Source: Luteibacter jiangsuensis
GTDB taxonomy: Bacteria > Pseudomonadota > Gammaproteobacteria > Xanthomonadales > Rhodanobacteraceae
Reading direction: 5' to 3'
Length of the DNA stretch: 64,000 nt
NCBI RefSeq assembly: GCF_030812295.1
Contig: NZ_JAUSSK010000005.1
Span: forward strand, 62,001-126,000
Made by a program: the position numbers and the translations under genes
Part shown: positions 8,966 through 19,375 of the stretch, piece by piece
Numbering within the stretch: the stretch's first letter is position 1
Layout: every line of letters begins with the position of its first letter
Notes under the pieces: generated by a model
What the model was told of the DNA's origin: nothing
The model's input: only the letters and a program-made list of their open reading frames with translations
Database searches by the model: none

Positions 8966-11190
8966 AACTCCAGGCGATAGGCCACTTTCACCAGCCCCTC
9001 GTTCACGTCCTTCAGGCTGAAGCCCCGGCGGAACTGCGCATCGACATCGTCGTTGGTGTCGTCCACGTAGCCGCCCCGGTTGTACACGATGTACAGGTTC
9101 GACAAGGGCGCGATTTCGTAACGGTAACGAACCTGGAAACCGAGGTTGGCGACGCCGAGGTCATCCACCGGCTCGCTGCTGGGCACCGCGCCGCCCGTCG
9201 GGGTGATCTCAAGGCCCCGGCGCAGTTTCGCGCCGACCGCCAGGGTCTGGAGCTTGACGCGCAATTCCTGCTTGTTGCCCAGGTTCCAGTTCACGCCACT
9301 GTCGATACCGACGGTGCGCCCATCGAACGCGCCCACGAGATTGTCGTGCTGCCAGATAAGCCAGTTGGGGTCCCACTCGTAGCTGGCGCCGGCGAACACG
9401 CTGAAGGCGTCGGTGATGAAGTACGTGGGCGTGAACTTGAAGTAATAGCCGAGGCGGTGGTAGCCGGTGAGCTGATTACCGCTGATGAAGCCTTCCGCTT
9501 CCCATGCCCACCGGCCGATCCGCGGCCGCTCGCGTTCATAGGTGAGCTTGGCGGTGGGGGGCGTGTGCAGGGCGTTGCCGCCGCGGGTGAGCAGGTCATC
9601 GTAAGCGGCCGTGAACGCATCCAGCCGCCACACTTCCTCACCGCCGTCGCGGCGCTGGCTGTCACGCAAGATGCGGAAGCGGCGGTGCACGACGCGACCC
9701 TCGGTATTGTCGAGCGCCGATATGCGGTAGTGCCACATGTGCGAGGTGTATGCGGAGTCCTCCGGTAGCCCGGTGACGCGCTGGCGCACTTCCCAGTGAA
9801 GGTATTCCATGTCGTTGCGCGGCAGGTAACCGAAGTCGTCGATATCCAGGCGGCGGCCGAAATACATGCCCAGCCATTGCTGGCTCCAGACATCGTTCAT
9901 TTCCCAGAACGCGATGCTGGTGGCACCGAGCCCGGAGCTGTCGGCGCGCGGCTGGTCGATCTTGCTGCCGACCACGTTGCTGGTGATGGAAAAGGCCGCG
10001 TTCGGTTGCCAGCGATGGTCGAAGCCCAGCACGTTCGCGTCGCGGTCGAGGTAGGGATGGTTCACCCGTGTCGCAAGCATGCCGAAGGTCTGCGTGCCGA
10101 TGTTCTGGCTGAGCCGGAACGCGCCGAACGTACGCCCCGCGTCACCCTTTTCCTGCGCGGTGAGGATACCGTAGCTGGTCGAGCCGACGCTGCCGTTCAC
10201 CTTCACCGCAGCCGAGATGTCCGCCGCGCCACGACCATCGTCGGAAGCGCCACCGACACGCCGCGTGTACACCAGCTGGGAGTAGTCGTCGAGCAGGCTG
10301 AAATCGAAGATGCCCTGGTTCTCGGTGAAGAACGGACGCTTGTCGGTAAAGAAGGTTTCCTCTGGCGAGAAGTTCACGACGAGGTCGTCGCTTTCCACCT
10401 GGCCGAAATCGGGGTTTATCGTCGCTGTCAGCTGTGTCTGGCCATTCGGCTTCCAGATGATGTCGGCACCCTGCTCGAAGGACGTCCCACCGTGCGCACG
10501 GTCCACCTTGCCCACCAGGTAGGGCGTGACGGCGAACAGCGCCTGGGAGTACGCCGGCAGCTCCACGCGCTGGAAGTTGGACAGGAAACGGCCGTTATCG
10601 AAGCTTACCGCCGGCCATGCCATGCGCTCGCCCGTGCTGCCGATCACGCGATCGATGTACAGGCCAATGGTGCGTGTATCGCCGTTGGCCTTGCGCATCG
10701 GCGCTATGTACCAGGGAATCAGTACTTCCACCGAATAGCCTTCGGCGTCTTCGCTGACCGCGTGGTCCCAGCGCCCGTCCCAGTCGTAACTGAAATCGGA
10801 TTCGTTGGTGATCACTTCGTCCGCGACGCCGCCTTGCGACTTCACCTCGAAGTCGTAGCCGACGCGGCCATCGGCATCGAAGTCGACCATCACATTGATG
10901 CGGTCGACCAGGGCGTTCTCGTCGCGCCGTGCCTGCTGGCGCGAGCGGGGGATGTCGGCGGACTGGGTCACGCGGATCGCCACCGCCAGGCCTTTCGGTG
11001 TCGACAGCACCCAGGCCTCCGTGGGTTGGCTGCCGGGCTTGCCTGTCTTGGGCTGGGTGTCGCGGAAATCGACGATGCGTTTCGCGCCCGCCCATTCGGT
11101 GGGATCGATGTGGCCATCGATCGTCACCTCCGCATGCGCGGCGGCGCTGGCGACACAAAGGAAGGTGAACAGCGCAAGGCGACGGAACAT
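8962..11190 (-). CDS. DUF5916 / CBM9-like outer-membrane protein
   Basis: 742 residues with a signal peptide (MFRRLALFTFLCVASAAAHA). The N-terminal half (about 22-230) is a CBM9-like carbohydrate-binding beta-sandwich (VTIDGHIDPTEWAGA, RVGYDFEVKSQGGVADEV). The remainder is DUF5916, rich in alternating aromatic beta strands as in an outer-membrane beta-barrel, and contains the family motif PFFTENQGIFDF. The C-terminal residues VAYRLEF end in Phe, a typical barrel terminus. Function is unknown; carbohydrate binding or surface attachment is an inference. The longer open frame upstream of this start has no signal sequence and was rejected. Confidence 0.88.
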   Translation of the reverse strand: MFRRLALFTFLCVASAAAHAEVTIDGHIDPTEWAGAKRIVDFRDTQPKTGKPGSQPTEAWVLSTPKGLAVAIRVTQSADIPRSRQQARRDENALVDRINVMVDFDADGRVGYDFEVKSQGGVADEVITNESDFSYDWDGRWDHAVSEDAEGYSVEVLIPWYIAPMRKANGDTRTIGLYIDRVIGSTGERMAWPAVSFDNGRFLSNFQRVELPAYSQALFAVTPYLVGKVDRAHGGTSFEQGADIIWKPNGQTQLTATINPDFGQVESDDLVVNFSPEETFFTDKRPFFTENQGIFDFSLLDDYSQLVYTRRVGGASDDGRGAADISAAVKVNGSVGSTSYGILTAQEKGDAGRTFGAFRLSQNIGTQTFGMLATRVNHPYLDRDANVLGFDHRWQPNAAFSITSNVVGSKIDQPRADSSGLGATSIAFWEMNDVWSQQWLGMYFGRRLDIDDFGYLPRNDMEYLHWEVRQRVTGLPEDSAYTSHMWHYRISALDNTEGRVVHRRFRILRDSQRRDGGEEVWRLDAFTAAYDDLLTRGGNALHTPPTAKLTYERERPRIGRWAWEAEGFISGNQLTGYHRLGYYFKFTPTYFITDAFSVFAGASYEWDPNWLIWQHDNLVGAFDGRTVGIDSGVNWNLGNKQELRVKLQTLAVGAKLRRGLEITPTGGAVPSSEPVDDLGVANLGFQVRYRYEIAPLSNLYIVYNRGGYVDDTNDDVDAQFRRGFSLKDVNEGLVKVAYRLEF

Positions 11191-11270
11191 GGACAATCCG
11201 GGTCGTGGAAACTTGCGGAAAGGATGCCTCCGGCATCGCAAAGGTTTGCCATGACCCTTGGCCCATGCGC

Positions 11271-12158
11271 TCAGCCCGTCTCCCTGATGAGGTCGACCAG
11301 GGCGCGCAGGGCGGCTGGCACGTGGCGCCTTCCGGGGTAGTAGAGGCAAAGGCGGTCGAAGGGTGGCGTCCAGTCCTCCAGCACCCGTTCGAGGCGACCC
11401 GTGGCGAGATCTTCCGCCACGTTGAACTCGGTGAGGTAGGTCAGGCCCAGGCCGGCCCGTGCCGCTTCGAGCATGAGTTGCGGCTCGTCGAGTGTCAGCG
11501 TGCCGCCGACGTCCACCGTCGACGCGTCACCGTGCCGTTCGAACTCCCAGTGATAGATGTGGCCGGCGGGCATACGTGCACGGATGCACGCATGCCGGGC
11601 AAGATCCGCCGGGGTCGCCGGTCGGCCATGCCGGGCGAAGTAGTCCGGTGACCCCACGACGGCAAAACGCACCGGGGGGCCCAGCGGCACGGCGATCATG
11701 TCGCCCGGCACCGTGTCCACGGTACGGAATCCGGCATCGAAGCCTTCGCGCACGATGTCGATCAGGCGATCCTCGGTGACGAGATCCAGACGCACTTCCG
11801 GATATCGGCGAAGGTAGGGAATCAGGTACGGGCCCATGACGCGGCGCGCCGCACCGACCGATGTGTTGATGCGCAAGCTGCCCTTCGGAACTTCACCGTG
11901 TTCGCTGATCCGTTCGATCGCGCCACGGATATCGGCAAGGGCCGGACCCACCTCGGCCACGAACCGCTCCCCTGCCTCGGTGAGCCGGACGCTACGCGTG
12001 GTCCGGTGGAAGAGGCGCGTGCCCAGGCGCGATTCCAACGAGGCGACGGATTGGCTGAGCGCGGAAGTGGACATCTCCAGCGACGCGGCGGCGGCGCGGA
12101 AGCTTCCCTGCCTGGCCACGGCGAGCACGGCTTCGAGTTCGGTGAGTCCCGGGCGCAT
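11271..12158 (-). CDS. LysR-family transcriptional regulator
   Basis: 295 residues. The N-terminal winged helix-turn-helix (about 1-60; [20 protein letters not shown], then [20 protein letters not shown]) is standard for LysR. The effector domain spans about 90-290. AGGAGCGGATA precedes the ATG. Divergently transcribed from the aldehyde dehydrogenase at 12273, the classical arrangement for a LysR regulator and its target, so it probably controls that gene in response to an aldehyde or a precursor; this is inferred from position only. Confidence 0.93.
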   Translation of the reverse strand: MRPGLTELEAVLAVARQGSFRAAAASLEMSTSALSQSVASLESRLGTRLFHRTTRSVRLTEAGERFVAEVGPALADIRGAIERISEHGEVPKGSLRINTSVGAARRVMGPYLIPYLRRYPEVRLDLVTEDRLIDIVREGFDAGFRTVDTVPGDMIAVPLGPPVRFAVVGSPDYFARHGRPATPADLARHACIRARMPAGHIYHWEFERHGDASTVDVGGTLTLDEPQLMLEAARAGLGLTYLTEFNVAEDLATGRLERVLEDWTPPFDRLCLYYPGRRHVPAALRALVDLIRETG

Positions 12159-12272
12159 TATCCGCTCCTACTTAACAAGTCGTTCGATTTTATCCGCCTT
12201 ATCAGATTAATGTGATGACCGCACCCTTGGAAGGCGCCGCCCATTCCGGAGCGGCTTCCGAGGACTGGCCCC
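12159..12272. promoter_or_regulatory. Divergent LysR/aldehyde dehydrogenase control region
   Basis: The 114-nt gap is conspicuously AT-rich for this genome (TTATCAGATTAATGTGAT near its centre), as expected for back-to-back promoters and a LysR operator. No exact T-N11-A box is claimed. Confidence 0.4.
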
Positions 12273-13691
12273 ATGCACGCGATCGAACACATCTATATCG
12301 ACGGCGTCTTCGTCACCCCGCACGGCAACGAGCGTTTCGAACTCTTCAACCCCGCCACCGAAGAGGTGATCGGCACGGTCCGGCTGGCCGATGCCGAGGA
12401 CGCCCGCCGCGCGATCGCGGCGGCGAAGCGCGCCTTTTCCACGTTCTCCAGGACCACGATCGACGAACGCATCGCCCTGCTCCAGCGCATGCACGACGCG
12501 GTCGCCGCCCACGAGGACGACCTCTTCACCGCGATTCGCGAGGAGTACGGCGCGCCGGTATCGCGCGGCCGCTGGATGACCGGGCATGCGTCCAGCGTGT
12601 TCCTCGACGCCATCGCCACGCTGCGCGAGTTCGATTTCGAACGTCGCATGGGGTCGTCCACGGTGATGATGCAAGCCGTGGGAGTCGCCGGCCTCATCAC
12701 GCCATGGAACAGCGACGCCGGTTTCATCTGTGGCAAGCTCGCCGCCGCGATTGCCGCGGGATGCACGGCGGTGATCAAGCCGAGCGAGATGAGCGCGCTA
12801 CAGACGCGGATCGTCACCGAGGCCCTGCACGAGGCCGGGGCCCCCGCAGGCGTATTCAACATCGTGACCGGCCGTGGGGACGTCGTGGGCGTCGAGATCG
12901 TTGCCAGTCCCGATGTCTCGAAGATCTCCTTCACCGGATCGACGGCGGTCGGCAAGGGCATTCTTCGCGCGGGCGCCGACACGTTGAAGCGCGTCACACT
13001 CGAACTCGGCGGCAAGTCGCCCAGCGTGGTTCTCGACGACGCCGACTTCGCGCACGTGGTGCCGTTGACGATCATGGCGGGCTTCAACAACAGCGGGCAG
13101 GCCTGCATCGCCGGTTCGCGCATCCTCGTGCCGCGTTCGCGGCTGGCCGAATTCGAAGCCATGGCGAAGGACGCCGTTGAAGCCGTCGTCTCCGGCGACC
13201 CCAACGATCCCGCCACCACCGTGGGCCCGATGGTCAGTGAGAAGCAGTGGCAGCGTGTGCAGGGCTATATCCGCAAGGGCATCGAGGAAGGCGCGCGATT
13301 GCTCGCCGGCGGTGAAGGCCGGCCGGATGGCCATGCGCGAGGCTGGCTCGTTCGTCCCACCCTGTTCACCGGCGTGCGCAACGACATGACCATCGCGCGC
13401 GAGGAAATTTTCGGACCGGTGCTTTCGATCATCGCGTACGACGACGAGGAAGACGCGATCGCGATCGCCAACGACACGCCGTACGGGTTGCAAGCCTACG
13501 TCTTCTCCACCGACACCAGCCGTGCGCGCCGCGTCGCCTCCCGCATCGATGCGGGCCGTGTCATGGTGAACACGCTGGCCCACGACCCGAAGGCTCCGTT
13601 CGGCGGATTCAAGCAATCGGGGCTGGGACGCGAGTACGGCTGCTTCGGCCTCGAGGCCTACCTCGAACCGAAAGCCATCCTCGGCCTCTAG
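12273..13691 (+). CDS. NAD(P)-dependent aldehyde dehydrogenase
   Basis: 472 residues, full-length ALDH. The conserved Asn is in TPWN (N145), Lys169 in AVIKPSE contacts cofactor, FTGSTAVGKGI is the nucleotide-binding turn, the general base is Glu244 (LELGGKSP), and the nucleophile is Cys278 (NNSGQACIAG). The C-terminal EEIFGPVLSI and PFGGFKQSGLGREYG are standard. The substrate cannot be deduced. Likely regulated by the divergent LysR gene. Confidence 0.94.
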   Translation: MHAIEHIYIDGVFVTPHGNERFELFNPATEEVIGTVRLADAEDARRAIAAAKRAFSTFSRTTIDERIALLQRMHDAVAAHEDDLFTAIREEYGAPVSRGRWMTGHASSVFLDAIATLREFDFERRMGSSTVMMQAVGVAGLITPWNSDAGFICGKLAAAIAAGCTAVIKPSEMSALQTRIVTEALHEAGAPAGVFNIVTGRGDVVGVEIVASPDVSKISFTGSTAVGKGILRAGADTLKRVTLELGGKSPSVVLDDADFAHVVPLTIMAGFNNSGQACIAGSRILVPRSRLAEFEAMAKDAVEAVVSGDPNDPATTVGPMVSEKQWQRVQGYIRKGIEEGARLLAGGEGRPDGHARGWLVRPTLFTGVRNDMTIAREEIFGPVLSIIAYDDEEDAIAIANDTPYGLQAYVFSTDTSRARRVASRIDAGRVMVNTLAHDPKAPFGGFKQSGLGREYGCFGLEAYLEPKAILGL

Positions 13692-13752
13692 TCATGGCGG
13701 GAGCGAGCCGGGCTCTGCTAACGTCGCCTGGCCAACCACCCTTGGGGATCCC

Positions 13753-14667
13753 ATGCTCGCTCGTACCTGCCTTGCGCTCGCCCTCGCCCTCGCCCTGCCC
13801 GCCATGGCGGAAGAGGCCAAGAAAACGCCCACGCCCAAGGAGCTGCTGGCGAAATCGACGCCCGCGGAATGGCGCACGCCGGACCCACAGGACCTCGTCT
13901 ACATGGACCTGCCACAAGGCCGGGTGATCATCGAGCTCGCCCAGGACTGGTCGCCGCTGCACGCCGCGAACATCCGCACGCTGATCCGCGAGCATTACTT
14001 CGACGGCACCCAGGTGATCCGTGTCCAGGACAACTTCGTCACCCAATGGGGCGACCCGGATGGCGACGACAAGAAAAAGGCGAAAAGCCTGGGCACGGCG
14101 AAAGAAACCCTGGCGCCGGAGTTCACCCGCAAGGGCGGCAAGGCCTATCCGTTCACGAAGCTTCAGGACGGCGACGTCTATGCGACCGAGGTCGGCTTTT
14201 CCGATGGCTTCCCTGTAGCCCGCGACGGCAAGGGCGAAGCCTGGATCGCCCATTGCTACGGTACGGTAGGCGTCGCGCGCGATACCGGCGCCGAGACAGG
14301 CAACGGCAGCTCGCTCTACGCGATCATCGGCCAGGCTCCGCGCAACCTCGACCGCAACCTCGCAGTCGCAGGCAAGGTCATCAAGGGCATGGAGATCCTC
14401 TCCGCCTATCCGCGCGGCGGCGAGCCCATGGGCTTCTACGACAAGCCGGAGCAACGCGTGACGATCAAGAGCGTGCGCCTCGCGGCGGATGTACCCGAAG
14501 CCGAACGCACGCCGATACAGGTACTGCGTACGGACAGCAAGACCTTCGCCGCCGTGGTCGAAGCCAAGCGCAACCGGCAGGATGCGTTCTATACGCGTCC
14601 AGCCGGGAAGATCGACCTGTGCAACATCAGTGTGCCGGTGCGCGATCCGTCGAAGAAGGCGCCCTGA
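13753..14667 (+). CDS. Periplasmic cyclophilin-type peptidyl-prolyl isomerase
   Basis: 304 residues with a signal peptide (MLARTCLALALALALPAMA). The cyclophilin domain (about 45-240) has FDGTQVIRVQDNFVTQWGDP (the F/R/Q region of the active site) and later GTVGVARDTGAETGNGSSLY. Large insertions and the ~55-residue extension after the domain make it longer than E. coli PpiA, as often seen in Xanthomonadales. The role is folding of exported proteins by proline isomerisation. Followed by an inverted REP pair and a convergent gene. Confidence 0.9.
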   Translation: MLARTCLALALALALPAMAEEAKKTPTPKELLAKSTPAEWRTPDPQDLVYMDLPQGRVIIELAQDWSPLHAANIRTLIREHYFDGTQVIRVQDNFVTQWGDPDGDDKKKAKSLGTAKETLAPEFTRKGGKAYPFTKLQDGDVYATEVGFSDGFPVARDGKGEAWIAHCYGTVGVARDTGAETGNGSSLYAIIGQAPRNLDRNLAVAGKVIKGMEILSAYPRGGEPMGFYDKPEQRVTIKSVRLAADVPEAERTPIQVLRTDSKTFAAVVEAKRNRQDAFYTRPAGKIDLCNISVPVRDPSKKAP

Positions 14668-14673
14668 CGGGCA

Positions 14674-14743
14674 AATCGCCGACAGGGTCGGCTCGCACCG
14701 GCGGGGCTGGGTTGCCCCGGTGGGAGCCGACCTTGTCGGCGAT
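14674..14743. repeat. Inverted pair of REP-like elements
   Basis: Left arm 14674-14699 (AATCGCCGACAGGGTCGGCT, then CGCACC) and right arm 14719-14743 (GGTGGGAGCCGACC...TCGGCGAT) are inverted copies separated by 19 nt that themselves contain GGGG/CCCC. The long hairpin lies between convergent genes and could act as a bidirectional terminator or mRNA stabiliser. Confidence 0.75.
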
Positions 14744-14757
14744 GGTTTCCCGCGGTG

Positions 14758-15612
14758 CTACCGCGGAGTCGACTCCGCGTCACCCGTCGAATCCGACGCC
14801 TCCGGCTGTGCAACCACCGCTTCGCGCAAGGCCCGCAGCTTCGTCTTGAGCTTTCCTTCGTTCTCCGGCCCCACGCGCATCATGAACTTCTGCCCGACCG
14901 ACAGTTGTTCCAGCGCGGGATTCGCATACACATACCCCTCCTTCGCGGGAATCAACTGCTGGTTCCCCTTCGGTTCGGGCGCGGCGAGCAAGTGGTCGAT
15001 GACCTCGACCAGGCGGTCATTGAAATACCCGTTGGTTCCCAGGTCGCGATAGGCCTGCTGGAACAACGCATAGTTACGCTTGTACCAGGCTGCCGCCGCG
15101 TTGGGGTCGATCCGGTCCGCGACGTACATATAGGTGGCGTAGCGTTCGGCATTCTTCTTCGAGGCGACGAAATTGCCGTCATCGGAGACGACCTGAAAGC
15201 GCCCCGTGGGCGTGCGCAGGGGCACGACATTCATGCCGACGCTCTGCTTCGGCAAGGCGTCGATCGTGGCCACCATCCGCGAGACGATGGCATCGGTGCG
15301 CAACACCGACTTCAGCGCACCATCGCTGGCCAGCGCCAGCAGGCCGGCGAGAATCTCGTCGTCGCTCAGGTCCAGCGGCGGTAACGATGCCGTGGAGGTG
15401 CCCGCCGGACCGCCAATGGGATGTCGTGGCAGTGCCGCGTCGTGCACGGCTGTCGACAGTGCCGGCGACGCCGATCCGGCAGCGGCGACTGGCGGCGCGG
15501 AGGCGGCTTCCCGCGCTTGTTTCTCGCGGTAGACGAACACGCCGATCATCACGGCGATCGCCACGACCAGCAACGCCGCGCCCCATTTCGAACCCGATGA
15601 CTGTCTGCTCAA
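14758..15612 (-). CDS. DUF3014 domain membrane protein
   Basis: 284 residues. One N-terminal membrane anchor (about 11-28; GAALLVVAIAVMIGVFVY), an Ala/Pro/Ser-rich linker, then the DUF3014 domain (about 85-260) with LDLSDDEILAGLLALAS, a helical region (AAAWYKRNYALFQQAYRDLG) and QQLIPAKEGYVYANPALEQL. The orientation suggests a periplasmic domain on a single anchor. The function of DUF3014 is not known. The last codons overlap an 18-nt perfect palindrome (14762-14779). Confidence 0.88.
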   Translation of the reverse strand: MSRQSSGSKWGAALLVVAIAVMIGVFVYREKQAREAASAPPVAAAGSASPALSTAVHDAALPRHPIGGPAGTSTASLPPLDLSDDEILAGLLALASDGALKSVLRTDAIVSRMVATIDALPKQSVGMNVVPLRTPTGRFQVVSDDGNFVASKKNAERYATYMYVADRIDPNAAAAWYKRNYALFQQAYRDLGTNGYFNDRLVEVIDHLLAAPEPKGNQQLIPAKEGYVYANPALEQLSVGQKFMMRVGPENEGKLKTKLRALREAVVAQPEASDSTGDAESTPR

Positions 15613-15701
15613 CCTGCTGCTCCCGCAAAAACCAAGCCCCCATGGGACTACGAACCGCTGGTCGAGTTCAAATCCGGCGGTAGTCCGCGTTGCGGCAGCT
15701 C

Positions 15702-15775
15702 GCTGGGATCCGACCCTGTCGGCGATTTAGGTCGCGGCTAGCACCCAATCGCCGACTAGAGTCGGCACCCACCAG
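15702..15775. repeat. Inverted pair of REP-like elements
   Basis: Left 15702-15727 (GCTGGGATCCGACCCTGTCG, then GCGAT) and right 15747-15775 (AATCGCCGACTAGAGTCGGC, then ACCCACCAG) are degenerate inverted copies of the dispersed unit, lying between the DUF3014 and icmF genes. Nothing else was recognised in 15613-15821. Confidence 0.65.
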
Positions 15776-15821
15776 AGGCAACATTGGCTCCCAACGGAGC
15801 GGAGCGGTTCTGGCTTGCGGC

Positions 15822-18800
15822 TTACATGTTGCGGCGATATTCGCCGCCCACGTCGTATAGCGCGTGGCTGATCTGGCCTAGCGAGTTGTTCTTCACCGCT
15901 TCCATCAGCTGTTCGAATACGTTGCGGCGCTCGCGGGCGGTCTTCTGCAAGATCTTGAGGCTCTCCGGCGCAAGCCGGTTGCGGGCCTTGCCATAAAGCA
16001 GCACGTTGTCGATCTGCTGGCTCTTCTCTTCTTCCGTGGAGCGGATCAGTTCGATCTCGGTGGCGATCTCGCCGCCGTGGTCCTTTGGCAGGAAGGTGTT
16101 CACGCCGATGAGCGGGAGCGAGCCGTCGTGTTTCTTGTGCTCGTAGTACATCGACTCTTCCTGGATCTTTCCGCGCTGGTACATCGTGTCCATCGCGCCG
16201 AGCACGCCACCGCGCTCACTGATCGCCTCGAATTCCTTGTATACCGCTTCCTCGACCAGGTCGGTCAGCTCGTCCACGACGTAGCTGCCCTGCCACGGGT
16301 TCTCGTTGAAATTGAGCCCCAGCTCGCGATTGATGATCAGCTGGATCGCCACGGCACGACGCACGCTTTCTTCGGTCGGCGTGGTGATCGCCTCGTCATA
16401 GGCGTTGGTATGCAGGCTGTTGCAGTTGTCGAAGAGCGCGTACAGGGCCTGCAACGTCGTGCGGATGTCGTTGAACTGGATCTCTTGCGCGTGCAGCGAC
16501 CGGCCGGAGGTCTGGATGTGGTACTTCAGCATCTGGCTGCGTGCACTGGCCCCGTAGCGTTCGCGCATGGCACGCGCCCAGATACGCCGCGCGACACGAC
16601 CGATCACGGTGTACTCCGGGTCCATGCCGTTGGAGAAAAAGAACGACAGGTTCGGCGCGAAATCGTCGACCTTCATGCCGCGCGCGAGGTAATACTCGAC
16701 GATGGTGAATCCGTTCGACAGCGTGAAAGCCAGCTGACTGATCGGGTTGGCGCCCGCTTCGGCGATGTGATATCCCGAGATCGACACCGAGTAGAAGTTG
16801 CGTACCTTGTGGTCGACGAAATACTGCTGAATGTCGCCCATCATGCGCAGGGCGAACTCCGTGCTGAAGATGCAGGTGTTCTGCGCCTGGTCTTCCTTCA
16901 GGATGTCGGCCTGGACGGTCCCGCGCACGGTCGCCAGCGTGTACGCCTTGATCCGTGCGTAGGTTTCCGGATCGATCACCTCCTCACCCGACACGCCCAG
17001 CAAGCCGAGTCCGAGGCCGTCGTTGCCCTTCGGCAGGTCACCGTTGTAACGAGGGCGGTTGCCGTCGGGGTACAACTCGGCGATGCGTGCGTTGGCCCTC
17101 TCCCATCGCGAGACGTCCTCGTTGAGGTACTTCTCCACGTTCTGGTCGATCGCCGTGTTCATGAACATCGCGAGGATGATCGGCGCCGGTCCGTTGATCG
17201 TCATCGATACCGACGTCGAGGGCGCCGACAGGTCGAAGCCCGAGTAGAGCTTCTTCATGTCATCGAGCGTAGCGATGGACACGCCTGAATTACCGATCTT
17301 GCCGTAGATATCGGGGCGCGGCGCCGGGTCTTCGCCATACAGCGTGACCGAGTCGAACGCCGTGGACAGGCGCGCGGCAGCGCCTCCCAGCGAAAGGTAG
17401 TGGAAGCGGCGATTGGTGCGTTCCGGCGTACCCTCGCCGGCGAACATACGGGTGGGGTCCTCCCCCGCGCGGCGGTACGGGAATACGCCACCGGTGTACG
17501 GATAATGCCCGGGCAAGTTCTCGCGCATGAGGAAGGACAGGAGGTCGCCCCAGTCCTTCGTCTTGGGTGGCGAGACTTTCGGAATCTTCTGGTGGCTCAG
17601 CGACTCGCGATAATTCTCGACGCGAATGACCTTGTCGCGCACCTGGTATTCGTTGAACTCGGCGGTGACCGATTCGAAACGCGATGGCCACTCACGGAGC
17701 AGGTTGACGGCTTCGCTGGAGAGTTCGCGCACCGCCTCGTTGTAACGCTGGCGCAGCGTGGCCAACGAGCGGTCGCCGTCGACGGCGAGCAGGTCGTGGT
17801 CGTAGAGGTCGAAGGCGCGAGGCAAGGCGTCGTCGCCGATATCCTTGAGCGACTCGTAGTAGTGCTGCACCTTGCTCGCTGCTTCGGCCTGCCTGGCGAT
17901 CGTCGCATTGACGCCGCGGCCCTGCTCGGCGATCTCAGCCAGGTATCGAACGCGGCTGCCCGGGATCAGCACTGTCGCGCGCGGCTCGCGCAGGCGGGTA
18001 TCCACGTCGGGGGTCCACTCACCGGCCGGCAGCGAGAGCTTCTCGCAAAGCAGGCGGCACAGGTTGGCGAACATCCAGGTCACGCCCGGATCGTTGAACT
18101 GGCTGGCGATCGTCGGATACACCGGCACGTTCTCGTCGGCCAGCTGGAACGCGATGCGATTGCGCTTCCACTGCTTGCGCACGTCGCGCAACGCGTCTTC
18201 GGCCCCCCGCTTGTCGAACTTATTGAGCACCACCAATTCGGCGAAGTCGAGCATGTCGATCTTCTCGAGCTGGCTGGCCGCGCCATATTCGCTGGTCATG
18301 ACGTAAACGGGGAAGTCGACGAGATCGACGATTTCCGAATCGCTCTGGCCGATACCGGCGGTCTCGACGATCACCAGGTCGTACGCCTGGGCCTTTAGGA
18401 AGTCGATGCAATCGTGCAGCACGATGGAGGTCGCGGCATGCTGGCGACGCGTGGCCATCGAACGCATGTATACGCGCGGGCTGCGCAGCGAGTTCATGCG
18501 GATGCGATCGCCCAGCAATGCGCCGCCGCTGCGTCGGCGGGTAGGGTCCACGGCAAGCACGGCGATACGCATATGCGGGAAGGCATGGAGGAAGCGCAGC
18601 AGCAATTCGTCCACCACCGAGGACTTGCCCGCACCACCCGTACCCGTAAGGCCGAGCACCGGCGTCTTGCCACCGGCGAGCTTCCACTCCTTGCGCAGGC
18701 GTGCGAGTTCTTCCTCGGCGAACCGGTCTTCCTCGATGGCCGAAAGCATGGCACCGATGGAAATTTCGTCCTCGACGGAAGCGGGCGGCGGTGCCGGCTC

Positions 18801-19274
18801 CACGCGCCGCTTCACCGCGGCGCGCGTTCGCGACATCACGTCCTCGATCATCTCGGTGAGACCGAGCTTCATGCCGTCGTTCGGATGGTAGATCCGCTCC
18901 ACACCATAGGCCTGGAGTTCCTTGATTTCTTCCGGCGTGATCGTGCCGCCGCCACCGCCGAACACCCGGATATGGGCGGCACCGCGCTCGCGCAGCATGT
19001 CGACCATGTACTTGAAGTACTCGACGTGGCCGCCCTGGTACGAGGACAACGCGATCGCATCGGCGTCTTCCTGCAGCGCCGCGCGGACCACGTCTTCCAC
19101 CGAGCGGTTATGGCCCAGGTGGATGACCTCGGCGCCCTGGCTCTGGATGATCCGGCGCATGATGTTGATGGCTGCGTCGTGACCATCGAACAGGCTCGCC
19201 GCCGTGACGAAACGCAGCGGCGTCGCCTCCGCGTCCGTGCTGCTGGCGGGGATGTGCTTGGGCTGCGAACTCAT
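15822..19274 (-). CDS. icmF: Fused isobutyryl-CoA mutase IcmF (B12-dependent, with G-protein chaperone)
   Basis: 1150 residues in the order diagnostic of IcmF. First is a B12-binding domain (about 20-150) with the cobalamin-ligating His in FDGHDAA (His32). Next is a MeaI-type GTPase domain with P-loop GTGGAGKS (211-218), [15 protein letters not shown] and the NKFD base-recognition motif. Last is a mutase TIM-barrel with [11 protein letters not shown] and [10 protein letters not shown]. IcmF interconverts isobutyryl-CoA and n-butyryl-CoA (some also act on isovaleryl/pivalyl-CoA), with the GTPase loading and repairing the cofactor. This start is preferred over one 24 nt upstream because CCGGAG lies at good distance. 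The context of branched-chain CoA genes elsewhere in the window fits. Confidence 0.93.
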   Translation of the reverse strand: MSSQPKHIPASSTDAEATPLRFVTAASLFDGHDAAINIMRRIIQSQGAEVIHLGHNRSVEDVVRAALQEDADAIALSSYQGGHVEYFKYMVDMLRERGAAHIRVFGGGGGTITPEEIKELQAYGVERIYHPNDGMKLGLTEMIEDVMSRTRAAVKRRVEPAPPPASVEDEISIGAMLSAIEEDRFAEEELARLRKEWKLAGGKTPVLGLTGTGGAGKSSVVDELLLRFLHAFPHMRIAVLAVDPTRRRSGGALLGDRIRMNSLRSPRVYMRSMATRRQHAATSIVLHDCIDFLKAQAYDLVIVETAGIGQSDSEIVDLVDFPVYVMTSEYGAASQLEKIDMLDFAELVVLNKFDKRGAEDALRDVRKQWKRNRIAFQLADENVPVYPTIASQFNDPGVTWMFANLCRLLCEKLSLPAGEWTPDVDTRLREPRATVLIPGSRVRYLAEIAEQGRGVNATIARQAEAASKVQHYYESLKDIGDDALPRAFDLYDHDLLAVDGDRSLATLRQRYNEAVRELSSEAVNLLREWPSRFESVTAEFNEYQVRDKVIRVENYRESLSHQKIPKVSPPKTKDWGDLLSFLMRENLPGHYPYTGGVFPYRRAGEDPTRMFAGEGTPERTNRRFHYLSLGGAAARLSTAFDSVTLYGEDPAPRPDIYGKIGNSGVSIATLDDMKKLYSGFDLSAPSTSVSMTINGPAPIILAMFMNTAIDQNVEKYLNEDVSRWERANARIAELYPDGNRPRYNGDLPKGNDGLGLGLLGVSGEEVIDPETYARIKAYTLATVRGTVQADILKEDQAQNTCIFSTEFALRMMGDIQQYFVDHKVRNFYSVSISGYHIAEAGANPISQLAFTLSNGFTIVEYYLARGMKVDDFAPNLSFFFSNGMDPEYTVIGRVARRIWARAMRERYGASARSQMLKYHIQTSGRSLHAQEIQFNDIRTTLQALYALFDNCNSLHTNAYDEAITTPTEESVRRAVAIQLIINRELGLNFNENPWQGSYVVDELTDLVEEAVYKEFEAISERGGVLGAMDTMYQRGKIQEESMYYEHKKHDGSLPLIGVNTFLPKDHGGEIATEIELIRSTEEEKSQQIDNVLLYGKARNRLAPESLKILQKTARERRNVFEQLMEAVKNNSLGQISHALYDVGGEYRRNM

Positions 19275-19375
19275 GGAAACTCCGGGGAAGACCGACAACG
19301 GTGGGGAACCGGCCGATTCTACTGCGGAGGCGCCGATGGCCTTTGGTGCGGTGCAGCGCAGGCGCCGCGATGAAA

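Noticed and set aside
14762-14779. Perfect 18-nt palindrome as an operator
   Set aside because: It lies in the last codons of the DUF3014 gene, downstream of both convergent genes, where an operator is unlikely.
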